From positions 1-6,349 of the forward strand of contig DPSB01000615.1 of NCBI GenBank assembly GCA_003537495.1: a stretch of 6,349 bases of DNA, read 5' to 3'. A model generated the notes under the pieces. It made no database searches. It worked only from the letters and a program-made list of their open reading frames with translations, and was not told the origin of the DNA. The translations under genes and the position numbers were made by a program. Below are positions 1-6,349 of this stretch, piece by piece. Origin of the DNA: Cytophagales bacterium. GTDB lineage: Bacteria > Bacteroidota > Bacteroidia > Cytophagales > Cyclobacteriaceae. How positions within the stretch are numbered: position 1 is the first letter of the stretch; every line of letters begins with the position of its first letter.

Positions 1-103
1 AAACAAACCCTTTGTACTAAAAGAATTCTTCGATCAATTAAATGCCGTTGGTTGTATTCCCATCTCACTTGGGCATTGGGAAATGACAAAAGCACAGTAT
101 TAA
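1..103 (+). CDS. C-terminal end of an unidentified protein (possibly DUF885 family), partial
   Basis: An open frame runs in from the left edge (first whole codon at base 2) and stops at a TAA at 101-103, leaving 33 residues. They begin [17 protein letters not shown] and end in [10 protein letters not shown]. The pattern of a short helix with F-D-x-L, then a small/Gly turn and a hydrophobic 'IPISL' segment, resembles the extreme C-terminus of DUF885 proteins, which are predicted exported metallopeptidase-like proteins. That resemblance is from memory and only a tail is visible, so the family call is weak. That this is coding is supported by natural-looking protein composition and by convergence with the next gene 65 bases further on. 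A competing frame 1 reads to a stop at about 118 but its composition is less protein-like. Confidence 0.5.
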   Translation, partial: NKPFVLKEFFDQLNAVGCIPISLGHWEMTKAQY

Positions 104-168
104 AAGTGATGCACTAACAACGCTGGGTTTTTTATTCGTGTTCGACCTTGGATGCCAGACGCATAATT

Positions 169-1059
169 CTACCTCGCAATCTTAAACGTAACTGGAAAAA
201 CAAAACTGGACTTCACAAGTTTTCCATTTTGCTTGCCCGCTTTCCAGGGTGGCCCTTCTTTAATAAGGCGTATTGCTTCTGCATCCATATCCTCTCTCAG
301 TCCTTTCGCTATCGTAAACTTTTCTAGTGTGCCATCTGCATTTACCCAAAACTGAACAAACACTTTCCCTTCAATACCAGCAGTCTTTGCTTCATGCGGA
401 TATTTCAAATTTGCTTCCAGGTAATCCTTAAAAGCCGTAAGCCCCCCTTTTGGCTCAGGAGAAATCTCTACAACATAAAAAAGTTTACTACTGTCAAACT
501 CAGCTGCTTCAATGGGAGGCTGAGGTTCAACAAACGCTACGTCTTCCACCATTTCTATTACTTCTCCTCTAAACTTAGCCTCTAAAAACTCAGACTCACC
601 AACAAATTCAAATGAATAGTCCGTTGAATTATCCGACATGTCTAAATATTGTTTTAGCGCAACCGCTTTTTCACGTTTGCCCGAACCCTTTCGCACAACC
701 GATGCCTTGCCCTGAACAAGCAATCCCACAGCAAGACGTTGCTTAATGATTCGCTCAAGATCAAACAATACTGAGGATGAATTATTGTTTTCCTGCACAA
801 CAATTCTCTTTTTGCTTTTTTTCAGAAATGCAATTGCATCTTCAAACACAATAGAGTCCTTCTTAAAGCCTATTGCGTAATCAATTTTAAACTGCTCATA
901 CTCTTTTAAAAAATCTTTTTTATTAAAACCGAGAGCGGCTAATGGCAATTCGTAAATAATATCGATCCGGCTAACGGGTTGAAGCAAAATTGTATCTGTA
1001 TGCTGTGCGTTGGCTTGGGTAGAAATAATCAATGTAAAAAAGAGAATCAGACTTTTCAT
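169..1059 (-). CDS. Exported protein with TonB C-terminal domain
   Basis: The protein has 296 residues from the ATG at 1059. A GTG directly upstream (1060-1062) would add one residue, but ATG is the likelier start. Residues 1-19 form a signal peptide: a Lys, a hydrophobic LILFFTLII core and an ANA cleavage site before Gln. About 180 residues that I do not recognise follow, rich in Lys, Glu and Phe. The last ~90 residues are a TonB C-terminal domain: PEPKGGLTAFKDYLEANLKYP, then EGKVFVQFWVNADGTL, EAIRLIKEGPPWKAGKQNGK and a final VFPVTFKI strand. In TonB this domain contacts TonB-box peptides of outer-membrane receptors. The protein lacks a Pro-rich linker and has a cleavable-looking signal, so it is probably a periplasmic or envelope protein using the fold for binding rather than a standard energy transducer. 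No ExbB/ExbD genes are nearby. The gene lies 57 bases downstream of the OsmC gene on the same strand and could share its transcript. Confidence 0.88.
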   Translation of the reverse strand: MKSLILFFTLIISTQANAQHTDTILLQPVSRIDIIYELPLAALGFNKKDFLKEYEQFKIDYAIGFKKDSIVFEDAIAFLKKSKKRIVVQENNNSSSVLFDLERIIKQRLAVGLLVQGKASVVRKGSGKREKAVALKQYLDMSDNSTDYSFEFVGESEFLEAKFRGEVIEMVEDVAFVEPQPPIEAAEFDSSKLFYVVEISPEPKGGLTAFKDYLEANLKYPHEAKTAGIEGKVFVQFWVNADGTLEKFTIAKGLREDMDAEAIRLIKEGPPWKAGKQNGKLVKSSFVFPVTFKIAR

Positions 1060-1116
1060 CACAAGTAATTTTTCCAGAACCGAATCTTTAACATCTCTGA
1101 ATTTGTAATACCCCTT

Positions 1117-1527
1117 TTAAGCCAACCTCGCCTCCATCGTAATATCCGTATTCAACAATTTTGAAATCGGGCAATTGGCTTTGGCATCGGCTGCGCACGC
1201 CTGAAACTTGTCGGCTGTAATGCCGGGCACTTTGGCGGTTAAATCCAGGTGCGAGTTGATGATGGCGCCATTCTCGAATGTAATCGTACACTTCACCGTT
1301 AAGTCATCGGCTGTAAAACCGGCTTCGTTCAATACAAAGCTTAACTTCATGGCAAAGCAACCACTGTGTGCGGCAGCAATCAGTTCTTCGGGGTTGGTGC
1401 CCACACCTTCCGCAAAGCGCGAGTTAAACGAGTATTGGGTGTTACTCAACACCGTGCTGGCGGTTGATACTAAACCTTTTCCTTCTTTACCGGTTCCTTT
1501 CCAATTGGCTGTGGCTGATCGCTTCAT
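1117..1527 (-). CDS. osmC: OsmC family peroxiredoxin (organic hydroperoxide reductase)
   Basis: The protein has 136 residues, close to the usual 135-145 for OsmC. OsmC/Ohr proteins reduce organic hydroperoxides in the cytoplasm with a reactive Cys pair. Both cysteines are visible: C57 in AAAHSGCFAMKLSF on the long central helix, and C119 in AKANCPISKLL. The N-terminal block (ATANWKG, EGKG, VSTASTVLSN, then FNSRF with R37, and GTNPEELIAAAHSG with E47/E48) matches the OsmC subgroup closely, including the Arg and Glu that position the peroxide. VPGI plus the C-terminal ITMEARL strand completes the fold. The start is supported by this alignment to the family N-terminus. The leader is A-rich (ACATAAAAAATT before ATG) with no Shine-Dalgarno, as usual in Bacteroidetes. 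The permease stop lies 59 bases upstream on the same strand, so read-through or an own promoter are both possible. The specific symbol osmC rather than ohr rests on overall resemblance. Confidence 0.93.
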   Translation of the reverse strand: MKRSATANWKGTGKEGKGLVSTASTVLSNTQYSFNSRFAEGVGTNPEELIAAAHSGCFAMKLSFVLNEAGFTADDLTVKCTITFENGAIINSHLDLTAKVPGITADKFQACAADAKANCPISKLLNTDITMEARLA

Positions 1528-1586
1528 AATTTTTTATGTTTTGTTTCGTGCTTGAAGGTAAGCCACAAATTCAATTTTTGGAAGTT

Positions 1587-4184
1587 TTATTCTGACCGGA
1601 GTGTATCGGCAGGGTTAGCCGATGCTGTTTTGTGCGTTTGTGATGCAATGGTAACAAACCCCAACCCTAACAAAATTGCTGCGCTTAATAAAATGTCCCA
1701 GGGTGTAAGGCTCACACTGTAGTATTGTATTTTGGGAAAGATTAAGTAAAATATAGTTGTTGTGATGGGCACCGCAAACAGAATAGCCCATACCATGAGT
1801 TTGAAATAATCTTTGGAAAGTAAGAATGCAAGATTATACACTGTAGCGCCCATTACTTTGCGAATGCTTACTTCTTTGGCTTTCGTCTCGGATGTATAGA
1901 CAACCATGCCAAGCATTCCCAGCAGCGAGATAGTAATGGCTAGCAACCCGAGAAAGCCTACAATCTTAATCATCACTACATAACTGCTATAGCCATCATT
2001 CAATTCTTCCTCAAAGAAATGGGCTTCTAACTTTTGTTCCGGGTTTAGTGCTTTCCAGCGATTCTCAAATTCGGTGAACATACCAAAGGCATCATCTGAA
2101 TTAACTTTTAAGTGCGCATAGGCAAAGTGTTCGGGGTTCATCCTGAAAAAGAATTTATCAATCGGATAGCGCAGAGAAGCAAAATGAAAATTCTTCACAA
2201 CACCCACTACCTCAAGCTCATTTCCATCCACCAGATAAGTGCGACCAATGGCTTCCACCGGAGTTTCTATTTTATAGTGTTTCAGAAACTCTTCGTTAAC
2301 AATAATAAATCGTTCGCGCTGCCAGGTTTCTTCCGGAAAGTTTTTACCCGCAAGCAACGTGAGGTTAAACATGGATAGATAATTTCTATCCACAAACAAC
2401 TGATTCACTTCAGCAGAATCTTTATCCGCATTCTTCACCCAGGTGCTGGAATAACTTAGTCCCATTAATTCGGATGCCATGGCTACGGATTGAACGGAAG
2501 CCAATGTTGAAAATTCAGTCTTCACTAACTCTGCCTTCACCCCTTGCAATTGCACATCAACAATGTTAGCCTTATCAAAACCAAAATTGAAATTGATGGA
2601 ATATTGATACTGACGACTAAAAACAACAAGGCATAATATAAAACCAAATGATAGTGCAAACTGAAAAACGGTTAACACTTTGCGCACACGCATGCCTGAT
2701 GAGCCTGCGTGTGCTTTATTTTTTAAGGCTTGAATTGGGTTAAGTCCACCGAAGTATAGTGCCGGAAAAATTCCTGCTATCAGGCCGGTACCCAACGCAA
2801 AAAGTATAAAGTATAAAAGCATGCGGGGTGTAAGGCTAAGATCAATGGAAGTGGATTCTGCCAGCGAGTTCAGAAACTCTGGACGAATAAGAAAGAAAAT
2901 GAGTATTGCCCCTGCCAGCGACACCAATGAAATCAAGACTGTTTCTGTAATGAACTGAAAGAAGATTTGATTTTTTTGTCCACCCATTGTTTTGCGTAGC
3001 CCTATTTCTTTTGCACGTTTTAAGGCCCGCGCAATGGAGATGTTTGTATAATTAAAGCAGGCCGGTAACAAAATGAGTAAAGCGATTATCGCAAACACAA
3101 TCATGCCTGAGGCTTCCCACTTCGGGCCAATGGCCATCCGGTAATCTGCGCCCATGGCAATTTCCCGAATATGCTTTGTAGCAAAGTTTACTTTAACCGG
3201 AAGTGTTGCATAAGCCTCTGCTGCAATCTTGTTAAGATGCTCCTCCACTTTGCTTTGCCTTCCAGTTTCTGTAAGCAACACATACAGATACTCCCGTTCA
3301 TAGTTTGTCCATTGTTCACTTAGCGATGTTTGTACCGGAGGAAGTGTAGCATAAGAAACCAGGGCTTCAAACTTCAGGTGCGAGTTGATCGGGTGATCTT
3401 TCATTACAGCGGCAACTTCCAACAATCCACCACGTTCCAATTCAAGGGTTTTGCCCAGTACTTCCGTTGAATTAAACAGCTTCATGGCTGCTGACTCCGT
3501 CAAAATGATGCTGTTCGGTTTAGTCAGTGCCTGTTCAAAATTTCCTTGGTTAATTTCATAGGTAAATACTTTTAGAAAATCCGGCTCTACATAATAACCT
3601 CGCAACGAAAGTGTTCCTTGTGTGTGTTTTATTTCCTCGCGAAAGTTAGCTTGAATGCGAACCACTTCTTGTACGTCCGGATGTTCTTGTAATTGCTCAG
3701 CTAATGCAAGGGGGGCCGTTGCCCAAATGGATTCTTCAATGCCTTCGGTGCGTTCGCTTACAATAGTATAGATCTGATCTCCGTTTGTGTGAAAGTCATC
3801 ATACGTTCGAACGAAAGTAACTAACGAAATAAGTAACAGGCTTACCGTCATGCCAACGGCCAGGCCAAAGGCATTGAGGATAGAAAAGTATTTGTATTGA
3901 TACAGATTGCGAACAGCTACTTTCAGGTAGTTATGCAACATATCAAACGAAAAACCAGAAGATGAATAGTGACCGAGCCTGGCATCTCGTTTCCGTTTCT
4001 TTATCGCGTAAGAAAACATCAACAAGAAAATTTGTTTCCAATACAAAACGCGAGCACGAAATAATGATTTCGACTTAGTGTTCAAGTAAAACCATTCATC
4101 CAGATCACCCAGTAAATCTTCAACTTTTGCCAGGCCGCAATACCATTCAAAAATTTTGCGAGCAAGTTTGGGTGGCTGTGTCAT
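1587..4184 (-). CDS. MacB/FtsX-type ABC transporter permease with N-terminal permease prefix domain
   Basis: This 865-residue inner-membrane permease has duplicated FtsX/MacB halves. Residues 5-65 (PPKLARKIFEWYC, then VEDLLGDLDEWF and YWKQIFLLMF) match the 'permease prefix domain 2' found in PadR-linked permeases. Apparent membrane segments lie near 100-125, 358-380, 410-432, 455-478, 502-523, 738-762, 790-813 and 828-848, giving two sets of four. Large extracytoplasmic MacB-like domains lie between the first and second (about 126-355) and between the fifth and sixth (about 524-735). Each half carries the cytoplasmic coupling motif of FtsX permeases: KRAKEIGLRKTMGG at 389-402 and TKAKEVSIRKVMGA at 767-780. 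In this superfamily such permeases work as mechanotransmitters with a LolD/MacB-like ATPase; none is encoded in the window. The ATG at 4184 overlaps the padR TGA (ATGA), which fixes the start and implies translational coupling. The substrate cannot be deduced; antimicrobial-peptide, lipoprotein or envelope-stress roles are all possible. Confidence 0.93.
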   Translation of the reverse strand: MTQPPKLARKIFEWYCGLAKVEDLLGDLDEWFYLNTKSKSLFRARVLYWKQIFLLMFSYAIKKRKRDARLGHYSSSGFSFDMLHNYLKVAVRNLYQYKYFSILNAFGLAVGMTVSLLLISLVTFVRTYDDFHTNGDQIYTIVSERTEGIEESIWATAPLALAEQLQEHPDVQEVVRIQANFREEIKHTQGTLSLRGYYVEPDFLKVFTYEINQGNFEQALTKPNSIILTESAAMKLFNSTEVLGKTLELERGGLLEVAAVMKDHPINSHLKFEALVSYATLPPVQTSLSEQWTNYEREYLYVLLTETGRQSKVEEHLNKIAAEAYATLPVKVNFATKHIREIAMGADYRMAIGPKWEASGMIVFAIIALLILLPACFNYTNISIARALKRAKEIGLRKTMGGQKNQIFFQFITETVLISLVSLAGAILIFFLIRPEFLNSLAESTSIDLSLTPRMLLYFILFALGTGLIAGIFPALYFGGLNPIQALKNKAHAGSSGMRVRKVLTVFQFALSFGFILCLVVFSRQYQYSINFNFGFDKANIVDVQLQGVKAELVKTEFSTLASVQSVAMASELMGLSYSSTWVKNADKDSAEVNQLFVDRNYLSMFNLTLLAGKNFPEETWQRERFIIVNEEFLKHYKIETPVEAIGRTYLVDGNELEVVGVVKNFHFASLRYPIDKFFFRMNPEHFAYAHLKVNSDDAFGMFTEFENRWKALNPEQKLEAHFFEEELNDGYSSYVVMIKIVGFLGLLAITISLLGMLGMVVYTSETKAKEVSIRKVMGATVYNLAFLLSKDYFKLMVWAILFAVPITTTIFYLIFPKIQYYSVSLTPWDILLSAAILLGLGFVTIASQTHKTASANPADTLRSE

Positions 4185-4507
4185 TTTACTGAAAGTTTAA
4201 CCTTTGAAAGACTCCACAACTCATCGCGCACACTCTTCGCTTCGGCCACAGCCTTTTTACCGGCTTGGGTAATTTCGTAGAAGCGTTTACTGCGGCCTCC
4301 ACGCTCTTGTGTGGCTCCGCCCAACCACGATTTTAAAAATCCTTTCTCTTCTAACCGGGTAATGGTAGAGTGCAGCGCACCAATACTAATGTTTCGATTG
4401 CAGCGGTTTTCCAAATCCTGTTGTATAGAAACGCCATACGCTTCTTCGCCCAAAGCTGCAATGGTGAGCAACACCAGTTCTTCTAATTCACCCAAATAGA
4501 TTTTCAT
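4181..4507 (-). CDS. PadR family transcriptional regulator
   Basis: This is a compact 108-residue winged-helix regulator of the short PadR type. The N-terminal helix LGELEELVLLTIAALGEEAYG (residues 5-25) contains the conserved 'L..LVLL..L......YG' pattern. Residues 43-58 (GALHSTITRLEEKGFL) form the recognition-helix region, followed by a basic wing with GGRSKRFYEIT (70-80). The C-terminal part (QAGKKAVAEAKSVRDELWSL) is one helix likely used for dimerisation. PadR proteins are usually repressors of the adjacent transporter or stress gene and of themselves, often relieved by a small ligand. The gene overlaps the permease start by 4 bases, so the two are made together. A perfect 8+8 inverted repeat sits 5 bases before its start codon and is the obvious candidate for autoregulation. 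No ligand can be named from the sequence. Confidence 0.93.
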   Translation of the reverse strand: MKIYLGELEELVLLTIAALGEEAYGVSIQQDLENRCNRNISIGALHSTITRLEEKGFLKSWLGGATQERGGRSKRFYEITQAGKKAVAEAKSVRDELWSLSKVKLSVK

Positions 4508-4512
4508 AAAAA

Positions 4513-4538
4513 TGCCGTTAATGATGCAACTAACGGCA
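4513..4538. promoter_or_regulatory. Inverted repeat, candidate PadR operator
   Basis: TGCCGTTA (4513-4520) and TAACGGCA (4531-4538) are perfect 8-base inverted arms around a 10-base spacer. The arm centres are 18 bases apart, within about two helical turns. The repeat lies between the padR start codon and the divergent sigma gene, with its near arm 5 bases from the padR ATG. A dimer bound here would block padR-permease transcription or initiation. A partial third copy of the arm (TGCCGT) occurs at 4589-4594. PadR regulators do bind dyads next to their own genes, but this sequence is not a published consensus that I recognise. An mRNA hairpin masking the padR start region is the main alternative. 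Confidence 0.5.
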
Positions 4539-4665
4539 GCAAGTTCTTATTTGTTTCTGTTTTTCAGAAGAAATGTTTAAGAATTCTGTGCCGTACCTTT
4601 ATTAAAATTCTTTTGGATCTCATTTTACCGGAACCAGACAGCCTCGTATCATACTTGAATTTAGC

Positions 4666-5238
4666 ATGTTATTAACCGAACCGGAGATTATTAAAAAAGC
4701 TGCAGCGGGCGATCGCTCAGCCTTTCGGATGTTGGTTGAAACGCACCAGCGATTTGTGTATACCGTAGCGTTTCGGGTACTAAATAATACTAATGATGCA
4801 GAAGATGCCACTCAGGAAACGTTTATCAGGCTTTGGAAAAATCTGCCGCGTTACAAAGCTGAGATAAAACTAAGTACCTGGCTTTACCGCATTGTAACCA
4901 ATATTTGTTTAGACCTGCTGAAGTCGGCACATTATAAAAGAAACCGGATGACTCTCGACATCGTCAAACAGACAAATGAAATACACGCTCGTAGTGCGGA
5001 CGGGATAATGCAGTTGCACGACCTGACCAAAGCAGTGGAAGAGGCTGCAGCACAACTTCCACACGTACAAAAAATAATTTTTGTGCTGCGCGATTTACAA
5101 GGCCTCTCGCCCGAAGAAGTCTCATCTGTTCTGGAAACTTCCGAAAAAAAAATAAAAAGTAATTTATACCACGCCCGCATAGCCATTGGTAAATACCTGA
5201 AACAACATTATCAAGTTCAAAACTTAACTGAATTATGA
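4666..5238 (+). CDS. ECF-type RNA polymerase sigma factor (sigma-70 family)
   Basis: The protein has 190 residues, standard for ECF sigma factors. Region 2 spans about 19-88: AFRMLVETHQRFVYTVAFRVL, then DAEDATQETFIRLW (44-57; core-binding and -10 melting region) and LSTWLYRIVTNICLDLLK (69-86). A short linker follows, then region 4 at about 125-178 with LPHVQKIIFVLRDLQGLSPEEV and the helix-turn-helix SSVLETSEKKIKSNLYHARIAI, which reads the -35 element. There is no region 3 and no C-terminal extension, so it is a two-domain sigma that needs an anti-sigma for control. That partner starts inside the sigma stop codon (ATGA, 4-base overlap). An A9 run at 5144-5152 lies in the region 4 helix. The 158-base upstream spacer shared with padR holds no promoter match that I trust, so self-activation is plausible but not shown. 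Confidence 0.95.
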   Translation: MLLTEPEIIKKAAAGDRSAFRMLVETHQRFVYTVAFRVLNNTNDAEDATQETFIRLWKNLPRYKAEIKLSTWLYRIVTNICLDLLKSAHYKRNRMTLDIVKQTNEIHARSADGIMQLHDLTKAVEEAAAQLPHVQKIIFVLRDLQGLSPEEVSSVLETSEKKIKSNLYHARIAIGKYLKQHYQVQNLTEL

Positions 5239-5687
5239 GTTGCGCAGAATATGAAAAATTATTGATACAGTACGGGCAATTAACCGACTCCGAAAAGGAA
5301 GATTTACGCACACATGCAACTTCCTGTGCAGCTTGTGCACAAGCGATGGAGTTTATTGAATTGGAGCAACACGTTGTGAAAAAAATTATACCCGCAGAAC
5401 CTTTGCATGCAGGCGCATTAACTCACAAAATCATGCAGTCATTACCAACACAGAAGGTGGGTTTATCATTTGGTTTTTTAAACACAGCGCGCGTTGGTTT
5501 TGCTGCCGGTTCCCTTGCGCTTTTCTTTTGGCTGGGGAGTGAGTTGCTGATTGAAAAAACTTTTAGCAAACCGGAAACGGTTGGGCCTGTACTAAACTCT
5601 TCTGCATACATCTCACATCCGCAGCGCGAACCGAAAAAAATAAGATTAACAGAACGCCTAAAAGCAAATGGTTATGAAAGAAAATAA
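5235..5687 (+). CDS. Zinc-finger (ZAS-type) transmembrane anti-sigma factor
   Basis: The protein has 150 residues. The N-terminal cytoplasmic part (1-45) carries an anti-sigma zinc-binding pattern: C3, then H27-x3-C31-x2-C34 (HATSCAAC), all four ligands present. In this family the ZAS helices clamp between sigma regions 2 and 4. One hydrophobic segment, about 87-106 (VGFAAGSLALFFWLGSELLI), should anchor it in the inner membrane with the N-terminus inside. The outer tail (107-150) is only about 44 residues and strongly basic at its end (131-150 holds eight Lys/Arg and three Glu), with no recognisable sensor domain. The start codon overlaps the sigma stop by 4 bases, and the stop lies 14 bases inside the next gene, so the three proteins are probably made in linked amounts. 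Assignment as the antagonist of the adjacent sigma is inference from fold and position. Confidence 0.88.
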   Translation: MSCAEYEKLLIQYGQLTDSEKEDLRTHATSCAACAQAMEFIELEQHVVKKIIPAEPLHAGALTHKIMQSLPTQKVGLSFGFLNTARVGFAAGSLALFFWLGSELLIEKTFSKPETVGPVLNSSAYISHPQREPKKIRLTERLKANGYERK

Positions 5688-6349
5688 ATTTTTGATTGGG
5701 GTTTATGGTGCAATTTTAATCACGCTCGCAGCGTGTGAGCACAAGGTATCGATGGAAACCACCGTGCATCCGGATGGGCAGTTGGATAAAACCATTTACC
5801 TGGAGGTTGGAAAGCAGCAGAAAAAAATAAAAGAATCATTCATTCACTTTATTGACACCATCCAGTTGAATGAATGGCAAGCATTGGATAGCGCAGAGAT
5901 TCCGGCTTACCTGAAACCCGGTGAAGACAAAAAGTTTATTGGATATAAAAAACACTTTGCATCTGCCGATGAAGCAAATAAACACCTCGCCACCCAAAAC
6001 GATACCTTGTTTCGGGTAACGAGCTCGTTCGAAAAAAAATTCCGGTGGTTTTTTACTTACATAGTTTACTCCGATACCTACCATGCCATTAACCGGTTGG
6101 ATTATCCCACTACAAATTTTTTTACGCCTGAAGATTTTCAGTTTATCAATCGCCTTCCGGCAGAAGGCAAAGCCATAACTCCTGCCGATAGTTTATACCT
6201 GAAACAATTGAATGAAAAGATCTCCGATCATTATGGCAGCAGGGCTTTCTTTGAAGCGTACTTTAGTTTGTTGTTGGAACAAGTGAACAAAAGGCTGCCC
6301 AATAGCGATCATGGTAAGAAACTCATGGCGGCCAAAGAGCCGCTTTATC
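5674..6349 (+). CDS. Uncharacterised lipoprotein of the sigma/anti-sigma operon, 3'-partial
   Basis: The frame opens at ATG 5674 and stays open to the window edge, giving 225 complete codons. Residues 1-21 are a lipoprotein signal: MKENK, a hydrophobic FLIGVYGAILIT core, and the lipobox LAAC with C21 as the lipid-modified Cys. The +2 residue is Glu (CEHKVS), and no clear Lys/Asp-Glu-rich surface-export motif follows. The mature part begins with a strand-like ETTVHPDGQLDKTIYLEV. It has an aromatic stretch, FEKKFRWFFTYIVYSDTY (119-136), and later helical segments rich in Lys and Glu. I recognise no domain or catalytic motif. The start lies 14 bases inside the anti-sigma gene, in another frame, which points to translational coupling and a shared task. 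Possible roles are a sensor or modulator of the anti-sigma, or a regulon product carried in the operon. The complete length is unknown. Confidence 0.85.
   Translation, partial: MKENKFLIGVYGAILITLAACEHKVSMETTVHPDGQLDKTIYLEVGKQQKKIKESFIHFIDTIQLNEWQALDSAEIPAYLKPGEDKKFIGYKKHFASADEANKHLATQNDTLFRVTSSFEKKFRWFFTYIVYSDTYHAINRLDYPTTNFFTPEDFQFINRLPAEGKAITPADSLYLKQLNEKISDHYGSRAFFEAYFSLLLEQVNKRLPNSDHGKKLMAAKEPLY

Noticed and set aside
104..168. T-run GGGTTTTTT at about 125-133 between converging genes as a terminator
   Set aside because: No GC-rich stem could be paired upstream of the T-run on either strand, so an intrinsic terminator is not supported.
1208..1555. 115-codon open frame on the plus strand, antisense to the OsmC gene
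   Set aside because: The opposite strand encodes a clear OsmC protein with both catalytic cysteines; the plus-strand translation has no recognisable features.
1246..3389. A 15-base exact direct repeat, CAGGTGCGAGTTGAT, at 1246-1260 and 3375-3389
   Set aside because: Both copies are inside genes, in the same frame, and encode the same short peptide INSHL in unrelated proteins (OsmC and the permease). Shared codon preference explains it better than a functional repeat.
4608..4615. TTCTTTTG as a Bacteroidetes -7 element (TAnnTTTG) for the sigma operon
   Set aside because: It has one mismatch in the key TA, and no TTG lies at the expected distance upstream; too weak to list as a promoter.
4630..4648. 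GGAAC (4630-4634) and CGTA (4645-4648) as an ECF-type autoregulated promoter
   Set aside because: The spacer between them is only 10 bases against the usual 15-17, and the site lies too near the start codon.
4964..5311. Minus-strand open frame across the sigma/anti-sigma junction
   Set aside because: It is antisense to two well-supported overlapping genes and has no domain signature or leader.
5836..6084. 82-codon open frame on the minus strand in the right-hand region
   Set aside because: It is antisense to the lipoprotein frame, which has a signal peptide, lipobox and overlap with the preceding gene. The minus-strand frame has no such support.

Overview
The window looks like chromosomal DNA from a Bacteroidetes-type bacterium, plausibly of the Cytophagales or a related class. 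The evidence is a PadR regulator coupled to a large MacB/FtsX-type permease with an N-terminal prefix domain, a TonB C-terminal-domain protein with the typical 'GGL..F..YL..NLKYP..A' signature, A-rich leaders without clear Shine-Dalgarno sequences, and AT-leaning coding DNA. No RNA genes, insertion sequences, CRISPR arrays or prophage genes were found. The region is densely coding, and no gene-free gap exceeds 160 bases.

Left part (1-1527). The window opens with the last 33 codons of a plus-strand gene, possibly a DUF885-type protein. It converges on a minus-strand gene for an exported protein with a TonB C-terminal domain (169-1059). Upstream of that, also on the minus strand, is an OsmC-type peroxiredoxin (1117-1527).

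Middle part (1587-4507, minus strand). A PadR-family regulator and an 865-residue two-domain FtsX/MacB-type permease overlap by 4 bases (ATGA) and almost certainly form one translationally coupled unit. A perfect 8+8 inverted repeat lies 5 bases upstream of the padR start codon and is a good candidate for the PadR operator. No ABC ATPase gene is present here.

Right part (4666-6349, plus strand). Reading divergently from padR across a 158-base spacer is a tight three-gene run: an ECF sigma factor, a zinc-finger (ZAS-type) membrane anti-sigma factor, and an unrecognised lipoprotein that is still open at the window edge. The junctions overlap by 4 and 14 bases. The simplest model is a membrane-linked transcriptional switch in which the anti-sigma holds the sigma factor at the inner membrane. 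The co-translated lipoprotein would then be a sensor, a modulator or a dedicated output. The lipoprotein is the least explained gene here and the best candidate for new biology.
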